Shown one piece after another: positions 23,403 through 30,803 of a DNA stretch of 64,000 nucleotides. The notes beneath the pieces are model-generated. The model made no database searches. It saw only the letters and a program-made list of their open reading frames with translations, and had not been told where the DNA came from. The stretch is taken from assembly GCF_006715045.1 (NCBI RefSeq), contig NZ_VFML01000001.1, forward strand, positions 5,986,001 through 6,050,000, in the 5' to 3' direction. How positions within the stretch are numbered: the first letter of the stretch is position 1; each line of letters begins with the position of its first letter. A program made the translations under genes and the position numbers. This DNA comes from Amycolatopsis cihanbeyliensis (GTDB taxonomy: Bacteria > Actinomycetota > Actinomycetes > Mycobacteriales > Pseudonocardiaceae).

Positions 23403-24001
23403 GCAAGCTGCTACTGGCCACCCGGAACGAGGGCAAACTGGCCGAGCTGCGCCGGATCCTCGCCGCCGGGGGTGTCGAAGGGCTCGAGGTGCTCGGGTTG
23501 GCCGACGTGGCGGAGTTCGAGGAGATCGCGGAGACCGGCGCGACCTTCGAGGAGAACGCACTGCTCAAGGCTCGCGCCGCCGCCGAGGCTACCGGGCTGC
23601 CCAGCGTGGCGGACGACTCCGGGCTGGTGGTGGACGCGCTGAACGGCATGCCGGGCGTGCTCTCCGCGCGCTGGTCCGGCCGGCACGGCGATGACGAGGC
23701 CAACCTCGAGTTGCTGCTCGCCCAACTCGCCGACGTGCCGCAGGAGCGCAGGGGAGCGGGCTTCGTCTGCGCCGCCGCGCTGGTGGTCCCTGGTGGCGGG
23801 GAGACCGTGGTGCACGGCGACTGGGGCGGCGAGATCGCCTGGGAACCCCGTGGCACCAACGGTTTCGGCTACGACCCGATCTTCCTCCCCGAGGGGGAGA
23901 CCCGCACCTCGGCCGAGCTCGGCTCGGCGGAGAAGGATGCCGTCTCGCACCGCGGTCTCGCCCTGCGCGAGCTGCTGCCCTACCTGCACGAGCTCGCCTA
24001 G
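23399..24001 (+). CDS. rdgB: Non-canonical purine NTP pyrophosphatase (RdgB/HAM1)
   Basis: Removes dITP/XTP from the nucleotide pool. The 200-residue protein opens [18 protein letters not shown] and carries [19 protein letters not shown], with the metal-binding DD, and [16 protein letters not shown]. It overlaps rph by 4 bp. A 21-bp repeat array starts 6 bp after its stop. Confidence 0.96.
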   Translation: MSKLLLATRNEGKLAELRRILAAGGVEGLEVLGLADVAEFEEIAETGATFEENALLKARAAAEATGLPSVADDSGLVVDALNGMPGVLSARWSGRHGDDEANLELLLAQLADVPQERRGAGFVCAAALVVPGGGETVVHGDWGGEIAWEPRGTNGFGYDPIFLPEGETRTSAELGSAEKDAVSHRGLALRELLPYLHELA

Positions 24002-24006
24002 CCGTC

Positions 24007-24098
24007 GTGTTTGCCGCTCACGTCCGCGTGTTTGCTTCTCACGCGCGTGAGTTTGCTTCCCATGCGCGTGAGTTTGCCGCTCGCGCAGGCGAGTTCGC
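24007..24098 (+). repeat. 21-bp repeat array 2 (four units plus partial)
   Basis: Four tandem 21-bp units at 24007, 24028, 24049 and 24070 with a degenerate fifth at 24091. Each begins GTGTTTGC or GAGTTTGC. Because 21 is a multiple of three, the reading frame stays open and gives a fake heptad peptide (VFASHAR and variants). The remaining 24099-24245 shows no gene. Confidence 0.85.
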
Positions 24099-24245
24099 CG
24101 CGGCGGGGTGGCGGAGCATCCGGGCGCCGGTGCCGATCACGCCATCGTGTACAGCACGTGCGGCGCGAGCCTCGAGGAGCAGGCCGTGGGTCTCGAACGC
24201 CTCGCACCGGGGGTGTGCGGTTGACCTGCTGCTAGTGTCCGGGCC

Positions 24246-25079
24246 GTGCTCGTCCCCGCCACCATGCCCGGTGTCACCGATGGCCAGGTGGCGCGGATGC
24301 TGCGGCCGAGGTGGGCCAGGGCGCGGTCGTACCTGGTGGCGGGCCTCGTCGTCTGCCCGCTGATGTTCGTGCTGACCTGCCTGAGCATGATGTCGATCGC
24401 CGTGGCCGGCCGGGGTGTCTCGTGGTGGCTGGTGTTGCCGGTGGTCGGCGCGGCCCTGCCCGCCGCGATCGTGCTCGGCAGCCTGCGGTCGTTGCTCTAC
24501 GAGCCGCCACGGTGGGGTCGCGCCGCGTTCCTCACCGGCGGGTGCCAGTTGCTGCTCGGTGGCATCCCCGGGGTGGGGATGGCCATGAACGCGGGCACGG
24601 CGCTCGCGACCACCGGCGCGAGCGCCGTGTTCCTGCTGCAACTCGCGCTGCTGGTTCTCGGTTTCGTGTTCGCGCATAGGGCGAACCGGGTGTTGCTGTC
24701 CCCGCCGTGTCCCGAGCTCGGGGCGACCCCGTTCACCGTGGCCTTCCGTGCCCGCATCGCCGACCTGGGCCTGATGTCCGGCTCGGCGGTCGTCGCGGAG
24801 GACCGGGTCGAGTGGTCGGCACGCAGGCACAAGGGCCGGGGCGGCCCCACGGCCCACGGCAGCCTCACGTTCGCGCGGTTGCGTGGCGCGCGGCCCACGG
24901 TGCTGCCGGACACCGGGCGGTGGATCCCGTGGCTACGGCTCTCCGACGGGTCGACCGTGCACGCCTCGCCGGGACCCGCCGTGCTGCTCGCCTCGGACAC
25001 CGGCGAGTGGATGTTGCCCGTCACGGACGCGGAGCAGTTCGTGCAACTGCTGCACTGGCGCGTCAACCGACGTACCTGA
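24246..25079 (+). CDS. Membrane protein of unknown function
   Basis: A 277-residue protein with four hydrophobic segments in residues 25-145 (YLVAGLVVCPLMFVLTCLSM; WWLVLPVVGAALPAAIVLG; and two between 95 and 140) and a soluble C-terminal half rich in Arg and Trp (DTGRWIPWLRLSDGSTVHA). The C-terminal part may be a PH-like or bPH domain, which is only a guess from the strand pattern. GTG start. No partner genes are evident. Confidence 0.65.
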   Translation: MLVPATMPGVTDGQVARMLRPRWARARSYLVAGLVVCPLMFVLTCLSMMSIAVAGRGVSWWLVLPVVGAALPAAIVLGSLRSLLYEPPRWGRAAFLTGGCQLLLGGIPGVGMAMNAGTALATTGASAVFLLQLALLVLGFVFAHRANRVLLSPPCPELGATPFTVAFRARIADLGLMSGSAVVAEDRVEWSARRHKGRGGPTAHGSLTFARLRGARPTVLPDTGRWIPWLRLSDGSTVHASPGPAVLLASDTGEWMLPVTDAEQFVQLLHWRVNRRT

Positions 25080-25143
25080 CCTTGCCGCCGGACCGAGTTC
25101 GTCGATGCCGTAAGCGAACGTCACGAGTTGGGGGTGACGGACG

Positions 25144-25626
25144 TCAGCCCGCGATGTCCAGGTCGCGCAGCAACTTGGCGACGTGCCCGGTGGCGCGGAC
25201 GTTGTAGAGCGCCTTGGCGATGTTGCCCTCCGGGTCCACCACGAAGGTCGAACGGATGACCCCCTGCACCACCCGGCCGTAGTTCTTCTTCTCGCCGAAC
25301 GCGCCCCACTCGGTGAGCACCGTCTTGTCCGGGTCGGACAGCAGCGGGAAGGTCAGCTGTTCGGTCTGGACGAACGTGGCCAGTTTCTCCGGTTTGTCCG
25401 GTGAGACGCCGAGCACCTGGTAACCGGCCCCTTCGAGTTCGGCCAGGTTGTCCCGGAAGTCGCAGGCCTGCTTGGTGCACCCGGGCGTGCCAGCGGCCGG
25501 GTAGAAGTACACGACGACGGAGCGGCCCCGGAAGTCGGCAAGGGACACCTCGTTGCCCTCGCTGTCCGGGAGGGTGAACCCGGGAGCCGGGTCACCGGGG
25601 GAGAGCCGACGCTGTTCGGTGGTCAT
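25144..25626 (-). CDS. bcp: Thioredoxin-dependent peroxiredoxin (BCP/PrxQ)
   Basis: Reduces peroxides with thioredoxin. The 160-residue protein has the motif FYPAAGTPGCTKQACDFRD with the peroxidatic Cys and, five residues later, the resolving Cys characteristic of atypical PrxQ, plus STFVVDPEGNIAKAL. The start MTTEQRR at 25626 is chosen from the family; the open frame upstream enters the repeat/IS junction. Confidence 0.94.
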   Translation of the reverse strand: MTTEQRRLSPGDPAPGFTLPDSEGNEVSLADFRGRSVVVYFYPAAGTPGCTKQACDFRDNLAELEGAGYQVLGVSPDKPEKLATFVQTEQLTFPLLSDPDKTVLTEWGAFGEKKNYGRVVQGVIRSTFVVDPEGNIAKALYNVRATGHVAKLLRDLDIAG

Positions 25627-25679
25627 GGGGTGCACCGTACCGGGCGGCACCGACATGGTTCCGGCGCGCCGACTCACCG

Positions 25680-25726
25680 CCGTACGGGAACGGCAAACGC
25701 GCGTATGCGGAGGGCCAACGCGTGCG
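25680..25726 (-). repeat. 21-bp repeat array 3, left part (split by IS3 element)
   Basis: Two 21-bp units on the minus strand (25680-25700, 25701-25721) and the first base of a third, followed by TGCG, the target duplication. The remainder of the third unit resumes at 28265 beyond the insertion. Confidence 0.8.
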
Positions 25727-25758
25727 TGGAGTTTCCCCCGGGGGCCGGACACGGGGTT

Positions 25759-26640
25759 TCATGCGGCGTGGTGGTGACTGTAGCTGGTTCGGGCTTGGTG
25801 TGGTGTGCGGTGGCCGATGGTGGAGTGCAGTCGGTGGTGGTTGTAGTAGTGCAGGTAGCTGAATATGTCGTGGCGTGCTTGGTTGCGGGTGCGCCAGAGG
25901 GGGACGTTGATCTCGGTTTTGAGGGTGGCGAAGAAGGATTCGGCGACCGCGTTGTCGTAGCAGGATCCGGTCCGTCCGAGGGAGGGCAGGATCCGGGCTT
26001 CGGCCAGGGCTTGGCGGAACTGGGTCGAGGTGTACTGCACCCCGCGGTCGGAGTGGAACACCGCGTGCGGGTCGATCAGGCCGCGTGCGGTGGCTACCGC
26101 GATCGCGTCGCAGACCAGATCGGCGCGGAGGTGATCGGCCATGGCGTGTCCGACGACTTCCCGGGTGTGTAGGTCGATCACCGTGGCCAGGTAGAGCCAG
26201 CCTTCGAACGTGGGCACGCAGGTGATATCCCCGACCATCCGCTGACCAGGACTGTCGGCGGTGAAATCGCGGCGGATCAGGTCCGCCACCGGCGCCACGG
26301 GCTGTGGGGCCGGTGTGGTCAGCGACCGGCGCTTGCGGCGGGTGGTCCCGGCGATGCCGTGTGCGCGCATGAGCCGCTCCACCCGCTTGTGATTCACCCG
26401 GTACCCGCGCCGGTGCAGCTCCGCGGTGATGCGGGGCACCCCGTAGGCACGGTGGTGCTCGGCATGGACCGCCGCGATCACCGCGACCAGTTCCCGCTCG
26501 GCCGCTGCCGCGTCCTCCCGGGCCCGGCCGCCAGCGACCCACTCGTGGAACCCTTGCCGGCGCAGGCCCAGCACCCGGCACAACCGCTTCACGCCGAACT
26601 CGGCGCGGTACTCAGAGATGAATCGGTAGCGGTAGATCAT
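25759..26640 (-). CDS. IS3-family transposase OrfB (DDE integrase core)
   Basis: A 293-residue rve-domain transposase. The N-terminal HTH_21-like part reads GVKRLCRVLGLRRQGFHEW; the catalytic triad is visible as Asp in MVGDITCVPTFEGW, Asp in VFHSDRGVQYTS and Glu in NAVAESFFATLKTE. It is intact, but the upstream frame that normally joins it to OrfA by -1 frameshifting has been removed by the IS110 insertion, leaving only its own ATG. Mobility is therefore doubtful. Confidence 0.93.
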   Translation of the reverse strand: MIYRYRFISEYRAEFGVKRLCRVLGLRRQGFHEWVAGGRAREDAAAAERELVAVIAAVHAEHHRAYGVPRITAELHRRGYRVNHKRVERLMRAHGIAGTTRRKRRSLTTPAPQPVAPVADLIRRDFTADSPGQRMVGDITCVPTFEGWLYLATVIDLHTREVVGHAMADHLRADLVCDAIAVATARGLIDPHAVFHSDRGVQYTSTQFRQALAEARILPSLGRTGSCYDNAVAESFFATLKTEINVPLWRTRNQARHDIFSYLHYYNHHRLHSTIGHRTPHQARTSYSHHHAA

Positions 26641-26666
26641 CGACCCATCTCTTTGATGCTTCTATG

Positions 26667-27719
26667 TCAAGCCGCCGCCTGCAGGGCTGCTGGAGCAGGC
26701 TGAGCACGGGCGCGTTCGTCGGTGAGCAGGGCGCGGAACACGACGTCGGACAGGCGCCGCCGGAGCAGCCGGAGGGCCTCCTTGCGGGTCTTGCCTCGGG
26801 CGGTGAGCTTGTCGTAGTAGTCCTTGCCGGGCCCGTTGCTGCGGGTTTGGGTGACGGCGATGGTGTGCAGGGCGTTGTTGAGGATCCGGTTGCCGCCGCG
26901 GTTGAGGCGGACCTTGGTGGTGTTGCCCGACCAGACGGGGATCGGTGCGGTGCCGGTGAACCGCGCGTAGGCATCCTTGGAACGGAACCGGGACGCGGTC
27001 GCGGTTTCGCCGATGAGGGCGGCCGCGCTGAGTACCCCGCAGCCGGGCACCTCCAGCAAGCTCGGTGCCAGGGCCTGGACCAGATCGCGGAGTTCGCGTT
27101 CCAGCTGGTTGACCTGGCGGGTCAGTTCCTGGCAGCGGTCGAGCAGGTCGCCGGCGATGCGGGCGACCGTGCCCTCGAAACTGTTCAGCCGGTGGGCGAC
27201 GGCGTCCATCGTGCGGTAGCTGCGCAGCCCACGCGGCGGGATCGTGAGCTCGGGGTCGAGTTCGTGCAGATGCCAGCGCAGCCGGTTGATCACCTTGGTG
27301 CGTTCGGTAACCAGATCATGCCGGTAATCAGACAGTAGCTTGACTTGGCGAGCCGGCCCGTCCAGCATGGCGACCGGCAGATCGGGCTCGCGCAGCGCCG
27401 CGTGCGCGGCCGCGAGCGCGTCGATGGGGTCGGACTTGCCGGGCTGGCGGCCCGCCCGGCGGGCGGTGGCCATGAACCGGGTGTGCACACGAACCACCGG
27501 GAGCCCGGCCCGCAGCAAGTCCTGCTCCAGCCGGCGGGTCATATGCCGACAGTCCTCGACCGCGAACGACACCGCAGTCCACTGCCCGGCCCACTGCAAC
27601 GCGGCCAAATGACCGTCGCTTGTCGCCTGGACCGTGCGTTCTGCCAACTTGCGGCCGATCTCGTCGACCGCGACCAGCGTGTGTGTCCGCTTGTGCGCGT
27701 CCACGCCGATCATCACCAT
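26667..27719 (-). CDS. IS110-family transposase (DEDD plus serine)
   Basis: A 350-residue recombinase guided by a bridge RNA in this family. The RuvC-like DEDD domain shows VMIGVDAHKRTHTLV (first Asp), FAVEDCRHM (Glu) and GKSDPIDALAAAHA (DxxD). The C-terminal Tnp domain has VPGCGVLSAAALIGE and the catalytic-serine motif VWSGNTTKVRLNRGGNRILN. The gene is full length and all expected catalytic residues are present, so this copy may be active. Confidence 0.93.
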   Translation of the reverse strand: MVMIGVDAHKRTHTLVAVDEIGRKLAERTVQATSDGHLAALQWAGQWTAVSFAVEDCRHMTRRLEQDLLRAGLPVVRVHTRFMATARRAGRQPGKSDPIDALAAAHAALREPDLPVAMLDGPARQVKLLSDYRHDLVTERTKVINRLRWHLHELDPELTIPPRGLRSYRTMDAVAHRLNSFEGTVARIAGDLLDRCQELTRQVNQLERELRDLVQALAPSLLEVPGCGVLSAAALIGETATASRFRSKDAYARFTGTAPIPVWSGNTTKVRLNRGGNRILNNALHTIAVTQTRSNGPGKDYYDKLTARGKTRKEALRLLRRRLSDVVFRALLTDERARAQPAPAALQAAA

Positions 27720-27928
27720 GCACTTCTCCCTCGCTGCCGTCCTCGATGACGTCCACGACGGACAGCGGGGGCATGCCTTAGTTGAGTAATCGACGGGCTT
27801 CTATCAAGCCACTCCACCGCCCAGCGTGGTAGTCCAGCAGGGCCGCACATCAAGACAGGCCACCAGCATCACGCCGGAGCAGCAAAATAGCGAGCGAACC
27901 CTGCCGGACATGATCATCCTGGCACTAA
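27720..27928 (-). ncRNA. Candidate bridge RNA region of the IS110 element
   Basis: The 209-bp non-coding leader between the element's 5' end and the transposase start is where IS110-group elements encode the bridge RNA that pairs with target and donor DNA. Several short inverted repeats occur, for example CCAC...GTGG around 27812-27830. The exact RNA ends and guide loops cannot be set by eye. Confidence 0.5.
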
Positions 27929-28222
27929 GGCGAAATAGGCGGCTGCTTTGCGCAGGATGTCGTTGTCCTGTTCCAGCTCGGCCACCCGCTTGCGCAACGC
28001 CCGCACCTCCTCGGGCACGGCGAGGTCTTCCGGCTGCTCGACCTCGGCCTGCTTAGCCTTGTTCACCCAACTGCGCAGGGTCTCGGGATTGACCCCCAAC
28101 TCCCGCGCCATCTGCCGTAACGGCCGGTCACTGGAACGGGTCAACCTCACCGCGTCCTCGATGAACTCGACCGGGTACCTCATCTTCTTAGCTACCACAG
28201 GGACATCCTTCCCCAGCACCAC
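27914..28222 (-). pseudogene. IS3-family OrfA, C-terminus replaced by IS110 sequence
   Basis: A 102-residue HTH protein (DNA-binding part of the IS3 transposase). The HTH reads FIEDAVRLTRSSDRPLRQMA followed by RELGVNPETLRSWVNKAK, then a leucine-zipper-like coil ALRKRVAELEQDNDILRKAA. After AAYFA the frame enters the IS110 leader and stops at LVPG. The slippery region and fusion to OrfB are lost. An internal start at MRYPVEF is possible. Confidence 0.85.
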
Positions 28223-28264
28223 AGTGCCAGGACTCAGAGTGTCCGGCCGAAGGGGGAAACTCCA

Positions 28265-28305
28265 TGCGCGTGGAGAGCAAACACGCGTGCATGAGCGGCA
28301 AACAC
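28265..28305 (-). repeat. 21-bp repeat array 3, right part
   Basis: Completes the third unit (28265-28284 joined to base 25722) and adds a fourth (28285-28305). Removing the insertion and one TGCG copy restores a perfect 21-bp period. The array ends 3 bp from the stop of the lipoprotein gene. Confidence 0.8.
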
Positions 28306-28308
28306 AAC

Positions 28309-28848
28309 TCAGACGGAGCCGGCGTAGACGGCGGCTTCGCTGCCGGTCCTCGGCCGCAGCCGCAGGCAGAACGAAGTCGGTTCGGGGGGAACGGCGAATG
28401 CCACGGTCATTCGGACATTCCGTTGGGGCGGCAGGTCCTTGTCGGCCTCGTTCAGGCCGTTGAAACCTTGTGTCGCGTCGACCACTTGCTTGGCCTGCTG
28501 CTCGTCCACGATCCCCTCGATGGCGAGCTGGGAGAGCTGGTAAGGCTGCTGGCCGTCGTTGTAGAGCGAGATATCGAACGACACGGCACGGTCGGACTGC
28601 GGGTAGGCCGCACTGCTCGGGCGGAAGGACTTCGGTTCGGACACAGCGACGGTGATCCCGGACACGAACTGGTAGTCCTTGCCGAAACTCACCGTGTGCT
28701 CGGTCGACATCCGTTTGTCGTACTCGGACGATTCACTGGTCTCGCTGGAGGGAGACGCGTCATCGCTCGCGGCCGGCGTGGTACACGCCGTCGCAACCAC
28801 CAGCAGGCAAGCGGCCAGGGCGGGCCTCAGCGTTCGCACGGGCGCCAC
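28309..28848 (-). CDS. Lipoprotein with DUF4352-like domain
   Basis: A 179-residue predicted lipoprotein. The signal peptide ends in the lipobox VVATAC (Cys about residue 22), followed by a Ser/Glu-rich linker and a beta-sandwich-like domain (VSGITVAVSEPKSFRPS, then RAVSFDISLYNDGQQPYQL). The pattern matches DUF4352-type exported proteins that sit on the outer face of the membrane. Substrate or partner unknown. The 218 bp upstream (28849-29066) hold nothing I can assign. Confidence 0.75.
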   Translation of the reverse strand: MAPVRTLRPALAACLLVVATACTTPAASDDASPSSETSESSEYDKRMSTEHTVSFGKDYQFVSGITVAVSEPKSFRPSSAAYPQSDRAVSFDISLYNDGQQPYQLSQLAIEGIVDEQQAKQVVDATQGFNGLNEADKDLPPQRNVRMTVAFAVPPEPTSFCLRLRPRTGSEAAVYAGSV

Positions 28849-29066
28849 TCCTTACTCCGTTTGCTGTAGGTGCTACATCCATTCGATGGCGGTAGCCATC
28901 GGGGCCTGCCCCACTCTGTCGGGACATCTGATCGGGTGCGAGCCGGAAAGGGGGGTTGAAGCGGAGCTGGTGTCGGCCCGTGTCTCATCCGTGATCGTCG
29001 TGGCACGACGGGTGACAGTCGTCACCACAGTGCCACACTCCGCGCCCCGGGACACACGCTCACCGA

Positions 29067-29249
29067 TCACACCGCAAGCGCGAAGAACAGGATGAACATG
29101 CCGAGGCCGGCCAGCCAGGCGACGATCAGCCAGCCGAAGTCGCGCCAGGGGTCCACGGACTGCTTGTCCTCGCCGGGTACGTACACCCCCCGGAGCTCGA
29201 ACCAGTCCGCCCAGCGCACCAGCCAGCGCAAGGGGTTACGTGCGGGCAT
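29067..29249 (-). CDS. Small membrane protein
   Basis: A 60-residue protein with an amphipathic Trp-rich N-terminal half (NPLRWLVRWADWFELRG) and one C-terminal membrane span (FGWLIVAWLAGLGMFILFFA). A GGGAGGTGACAC ribosome site precedes the ATG. Function unknown. Confidence 0.6.
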   Translation of the reverse strand: MPARNPLRWLVRWADWFELRGVYVPGEDKQSVDPWRDFGWLIVAWLAGLGMFILFFALAV

Positions 29250-29428
29250 GTGTCACCTCCCTGGCGCCGCTTGTCAGCGCGGTTTCGCCAGGCCAGTGTC
29301 GTCCCATCGGCGGCAGGACGCTACCCGACCACCGGTGGAATCGTGCCGATTAGCACGCGTGGTACAACTTTGTCGGCAGGGTGGTATCGCACAGCACACA
29401 CCCTGCCGCACCGAGAGCGAGGTGGATC

Positions 29429-29908
29429 GTGACCGGTCAGCAACCGAGGCCGCAACGGCGTAGCCGCCGGGTGGCGATGTCCGCGGAGGAGATCGACGCG
29501 TACCTTGCCGCCGAGCGCACCTGCCGGGTGGCCACGGTGAACGAGCGCGGGCCGCATGTCACCGCGTTGTGGTTCGCCTGGCACGAGCGGGCGCTGTGGC
29601 TGTACTCGATTACCGACAGCCAGCGCTGGGTGGACCTGCGCCGCGATCCGCGGATCGCGATACTGGTCGACTCCGGCCACGACTACTTCGAGTTGCGCGG
29701 GGCGGAGATCACCGGTGTGGCCGAGCAGGTGGGCGAGGCGCCGCGCACCGGCGAGCACTGCCCGGAGCTGGTGGAGCCGGAAAAGTTGTTCGCGCACAAG
29801 TACTTCGGCGTCGAGGAGTTGCCGTACGACGGGCGGCACGGCTGGCTCCGGGTCACCCCGGAGAAGATCAACAGCTGGGACTTTCGGAAGATGCTCGCCG
29901 GTCAGTGA
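29429..29908 (+). CDS. Pyridoxamine 5'-phosphate oxidase-family protein
   Basis: A 159-residue split-barrel flavin or F420-binding protein. The family pattern is MSAEEIDAYLAAERTCRVAT, then GPHVTALWFAWHERALWLYS and RRDPRIAILVDSGHDYFELR. Many actinomycete members use F420 rather than FMN, but the cofactor cannot be fixed here. GTG start after a GAGCGAGGTGG site. It ends 7 bp into the convergent kinase gene. Confidence 0.83.
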   Translation: MTGQQPRPQRRSRRVAMSAEEIDAYLAAERTCRVATVNERGPHVTALWFAWHERALWLYSITDSQRWVDLRRDPRIAILVDSGHDYFELRGAEITGVAEQVGEAPRTGEHCPELVEPEKLFAHKYFGVEELPYDGRHGWLRVTPEKINSWDFRKMLAGQ

Positions 29909-30792
29909 CCATCCTGCCCAGGATCCGGGCGTACATCCGGCTGGGGCTGGGCATCGCGGACGGGTTCAGGAACCCGGGCAGCGGTGGCAGCGCGCGCCAG
30001 CGGCTGCAGGCGCTCGTACAGCACACCGGCGTCGGCCGGCCGGTCGACCGGATCCTTCTGCAGCAGTTGGTGCAGCAACTCGGCCAGTTCCACCGGCACC
30101 TCCGGTACCGGTGGCGGTCGCTCGTGCACCTGCCGTTCGAACACCGCGTACGCGGTCGGCCCGGTGAACAGCTGCTGCCCGGTGAGCATCTCGTGCAGTA
30201 CGCAGCCGAGCGCGTACAGGTCGCTGCGCGGCCCGGCCACCCCGCGGCGGATCTGCTCCGGCGCCATGTAGGCGGGAGTGCCGAGGATCTGGCCGGCCCT
30301 GGTGAACTGCGCCACGTCGGACTCGCGCAGGATGGCCAACCCGAAGTCCAGCACCTTGACGCTGCCGTCCGGGCAGAGCATCAGGTTGGTCGGCTTCAGA
30401 TCGCGATGGCAGATGGCGAGTTCGTGCGCCGCGGCCAGCACGGCGCCGGCCTGCGCGGCGATCGCCGCGGCCCAGGGCACCGGGACGGGGCCGTGCTCGC
30501 CGACCAGGTCGGCGATGGTGACCCCTTCGATGAACTGCATCACCTGGAACAGCCGCGCGTCGAACATGCCGAAGTCGTAGAGGACCGGTGCCCCGGGATG
30601 CTCCAGCCGGGCCAGAATCCGCGCCTCCCGGACGAAACGCTGCTCCAGTTCCCCGTCCGGTCCGCCGGGCAGGTGCAGGAACTTCACCGCGACCCTGCGG
30701 TCGAGATGCGTGTCGTAACCCGCGTGTACCGCGCCCATGCCGCCCTTGCCCAGCGGCAGCTCGTCCAGCCGGTACCGGTCCGCGATCAGCAT
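29902..30792 (-). CDS. Serine/threonine protein kinase, soluble
   Basis: A 296-residue Hanks-type kinase. The P-loop is LGKGGMGAVHAGYD, the ATP Lys is in RRVAVKFLHL, the catalytic loop is CHRDLKPTNLML, and DFGLA and GTPAYMAPEQ follow. There is no membrane span or PASTA/sensor domain; the C-terminal 30 residues are a Pro/Arg tail. It starts 12 bp after the DNA methylase stop, on the same strand, and 2 kb from a PP2C gene that diverges from the methylase, so kinase, phosphatase and methylase probably form one unit. Confidence 0.9.
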   Translation of the reverse strand: MLIADRYRLDELPLGKGGMGAVHAGYDTHLDRRVAVKFLHLPGGPDGELEQRFVREARILARLEHPGAPVLYDFGMFDARLFQVMQFIEGVTIADLVGEHGPVPVPWAAAIAAQAGAVLAAAHELAICHRDLKPTNLMLCPDGSVKVLDFGLAILRESDVAQFTRAGQILGTPAYMAPEQIRRGVAGPRSDLYALGCVLHEMLTGQQLFTGPTAYAVFERQVHERPPPVPEVPVELAELLHQLLQKDPVDRPADAGVLYERLQPLARAATAARVPEPVRDAQPQPDVRPDPGQDGH

Positions 30793-30803
30793 CGGACCGC
30801 CCG

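Larger units (their letters stand above)
26655..27928 (-). mobile_element. IS110-family insertion sequence nested in the IS3 element
   Basis: The boundaries come from the IS3 sequence resuming on both sides: the minus strand reads ...TATTTCGCC, then the insert, then AAAGAGATGGGTCG. The length is about 1274 bp, with one ambiguous base at the edge. It has no terminal inverted repeats and no target duplication, as usual for IS110. It has one transposase, a 12-bp tail and a 209-bp leader. Confidence 0.88.
25727..28264 (-). mobile_element. IS3-family insertion sequence, interrupted by an IS110 element
   Basis: Terminal inverted repeats start TGGAGTTTCCCCC and continue, after a 3-base difference, GGCCGGACAC at both ends. 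The element is flanked by a 4-bp direct repeat TGCG (25723-25726 and 28265-28268). Without the inner IS110 it is about 1264 bp, normal for IS3. orfA and orfB are on the minus strand, separated by the IS110 insertion. Confidence 0.9.

Noticed and set aside
24007..24098. CRISPR array
   Set aside because: Units are directly adjacent with no spacers, degenerate, and there are no cas genes; it is a tandem repeat.
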